From positions 124,001 through 188,000 of the forward strand of contig CACVBU010000052.1 of the NCBI GenBank assembly GCA_902728285.1: a DNA stretch of 64,000 bases. Reading direction: 5' to 3'. A model generated the notes under the pieces. The model was not told the DNA's origin, did no database searches, and saw nothing but the letters and a program-made list of their open reading frames with translations. Below are positions 63,443 through 64,000 of this stretch, in pieces. Position 1 is the stretch's first letter; each line of letters opens with the position of its first letter. The stretch comes from Clytia hemisphaerica (Eukaryota > Cnidaria > Hydrozoa > Leptothecata > Clytiidae). A program made the translations under genes and the position numbers.

Positions 63443-63723
63443 GCCTGCTACCCACTAAGCATTTTATGGTCAGCGAACAAAGCGCTCGGCTTAATTATTG
63501 CATAAATTACATAAATCAAGCCTTCAAAGGCGGTCGCTTTGAGCGCAACAAGAGTTGAAACTTTTTTTCGCTAGGTGTTTTATTTTCTTGTGCCGTGTAC
63601 AAAAGAATTTCAACAAAAGAGAAAAGAAAAAAAACACATCTCCTCTTTAAGGCTGCTACCCACAAAGTGCTCGAGCCGTGCGCTTTGGTCGCCGACCATA
63701 AAATGCTGAGTGGGTAGCGGCCT
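63443..63723. mobile_element. 281-bp MITE with about 45-bp TIRs
   Basis: Left GCCTGCTACCCACTAAGCAT plus TTTATGGTCAGCGAACAAAG pairs with the right-end GGCCGCTACCCACTCAGCAT plus TTTATGGTCGGCGACCAAAG on the minus strand. A further partial copy of the end (GGCTGCTACCCACAAAGTGC, 63651) lies in direct orientation inside. No gene; target duplication not clear. Confidence 0.85.
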
Positions 63724-64000
63724 GAATGCAGTTATTGAGTACAACCATTACAAAAAATATGTTTACGGAATTCAAGTGATGTATGATTTATGGATATCAA
63801 TATCACAGGCGAAATCGGAACTCTCAATAAAAAATCAACCAATGAGAAGCGTTAAGCAAAATTAATTAACATGTTATAATAGATCTCGTGAACCTACAAA
63901 GAACTGTAGTAAACCAGTGTATTCATCCATCATAAATCTCTTTGTTTAACTGGAAAATTCTAGAGAGTATGGGATTCAAATTATGACATTCTTATGACAC
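63724..64000. other. No gene recognised at right edge
   Basis: AT-rich sequence to the window end without a coding region or repeat that I can support. Confidence 0.4.

Overview
The window looks like transposon-rich intergenic or intronic DNA from an invertebrate animal, most likely a cnidarian. It is AT-rich and has introns with GT/AG signals. It holds a mix of BEL/Pao, DIRS, Polinton, PIF/Harbinger, Tx1-like LINE and Helitron2/Helentron elements typical of corals, anemones and hydrozoans. The cnidarian assignment is inference; no conserved host gene identifies the species. Almost every coding region belongs to a mobile element, and most are broken by frameshifts, stops or nested insertions.

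Layout. 0-6.3 kb: an ATACCG-rich repeat, a tRNA-derived SINE head (minus strand), a LINE reverse-transcriptase remnant and gene-free DNA. 6.4-17.2 kb: a decayed BEL/Pao retrotransposon (gag, zinc knuckles, aspartic protease, RT, RNase H, start of integrase). It is split at 9.35-16.19 kb by a 6,843-bp Polinton/Maverick-like element with AGT...ACT ends, a 6-bp target duplication TGGCCC and 1.7-1.9 kb terminal inverted repeats. That element keeps only small ORFs and an adenain-like protease fragment. 17.4-18 kb: two minisatellites. 18.78-19.81 kb: a 1-kb non-autonomous Helentron-like element with a perfect 43-bp hairpin. 19.85-21.3 kb: a decayed PIF/Harbinger transposase. 22.8-26.07 kb: a 72-bp satellite whose units carry inverted TGACGTGG motifs.

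26.33-42.09 kb: the centrepiece, a 15.8-kb Helitron2/Helentron-type rolling-circle element. It encodes a ubiquitin-specific-protease domain fused to a Helitron Rep (HUH and two-Tyr motifs) and a PIF1-family helicase. Downstream lies a coiled-coil/RG-rich accessory ORF. A 2.27-kb non-autonomous sibling (30.14-32.41 kb) sits inside its coding region in the opposite orientation. The flanking codons join in frame with no target duplication, which fixes the ends of the family. A third copy lies at 18.8 kb.

42.1-46.9 kb: exon-like ORFs, including a minus-strand spliced gene of unknown product with a poly(A) signal and a TA-flanked MITE between exon candidates. 47.4-48.66 kb: a 1.26-kb TIR element with a 5-bp target duplication. 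49.17-54.19 kb (minus): scrambled L1/Tx1-type LINE sequence with a run of tRNA-A-box-like repeats. 55.17-56.67 kb: a broken zinc-finger, possibly tyrosine-recombinase-related ORF. 57.18-61.62 kb: a DIRS-type retrotransposon (SAP-domain gag, RT/RNase H, tyrosine recombinase with its first catalytic-Arg region deleted) carrying two G-tract MITEs. 63.44-63.72 kb: one more MITE.

The nesting gives relative ages. The BEL element predates the Polinton; the 15.8-kb Helentron predates its nested copy; the DIRS element predates its MITEs.
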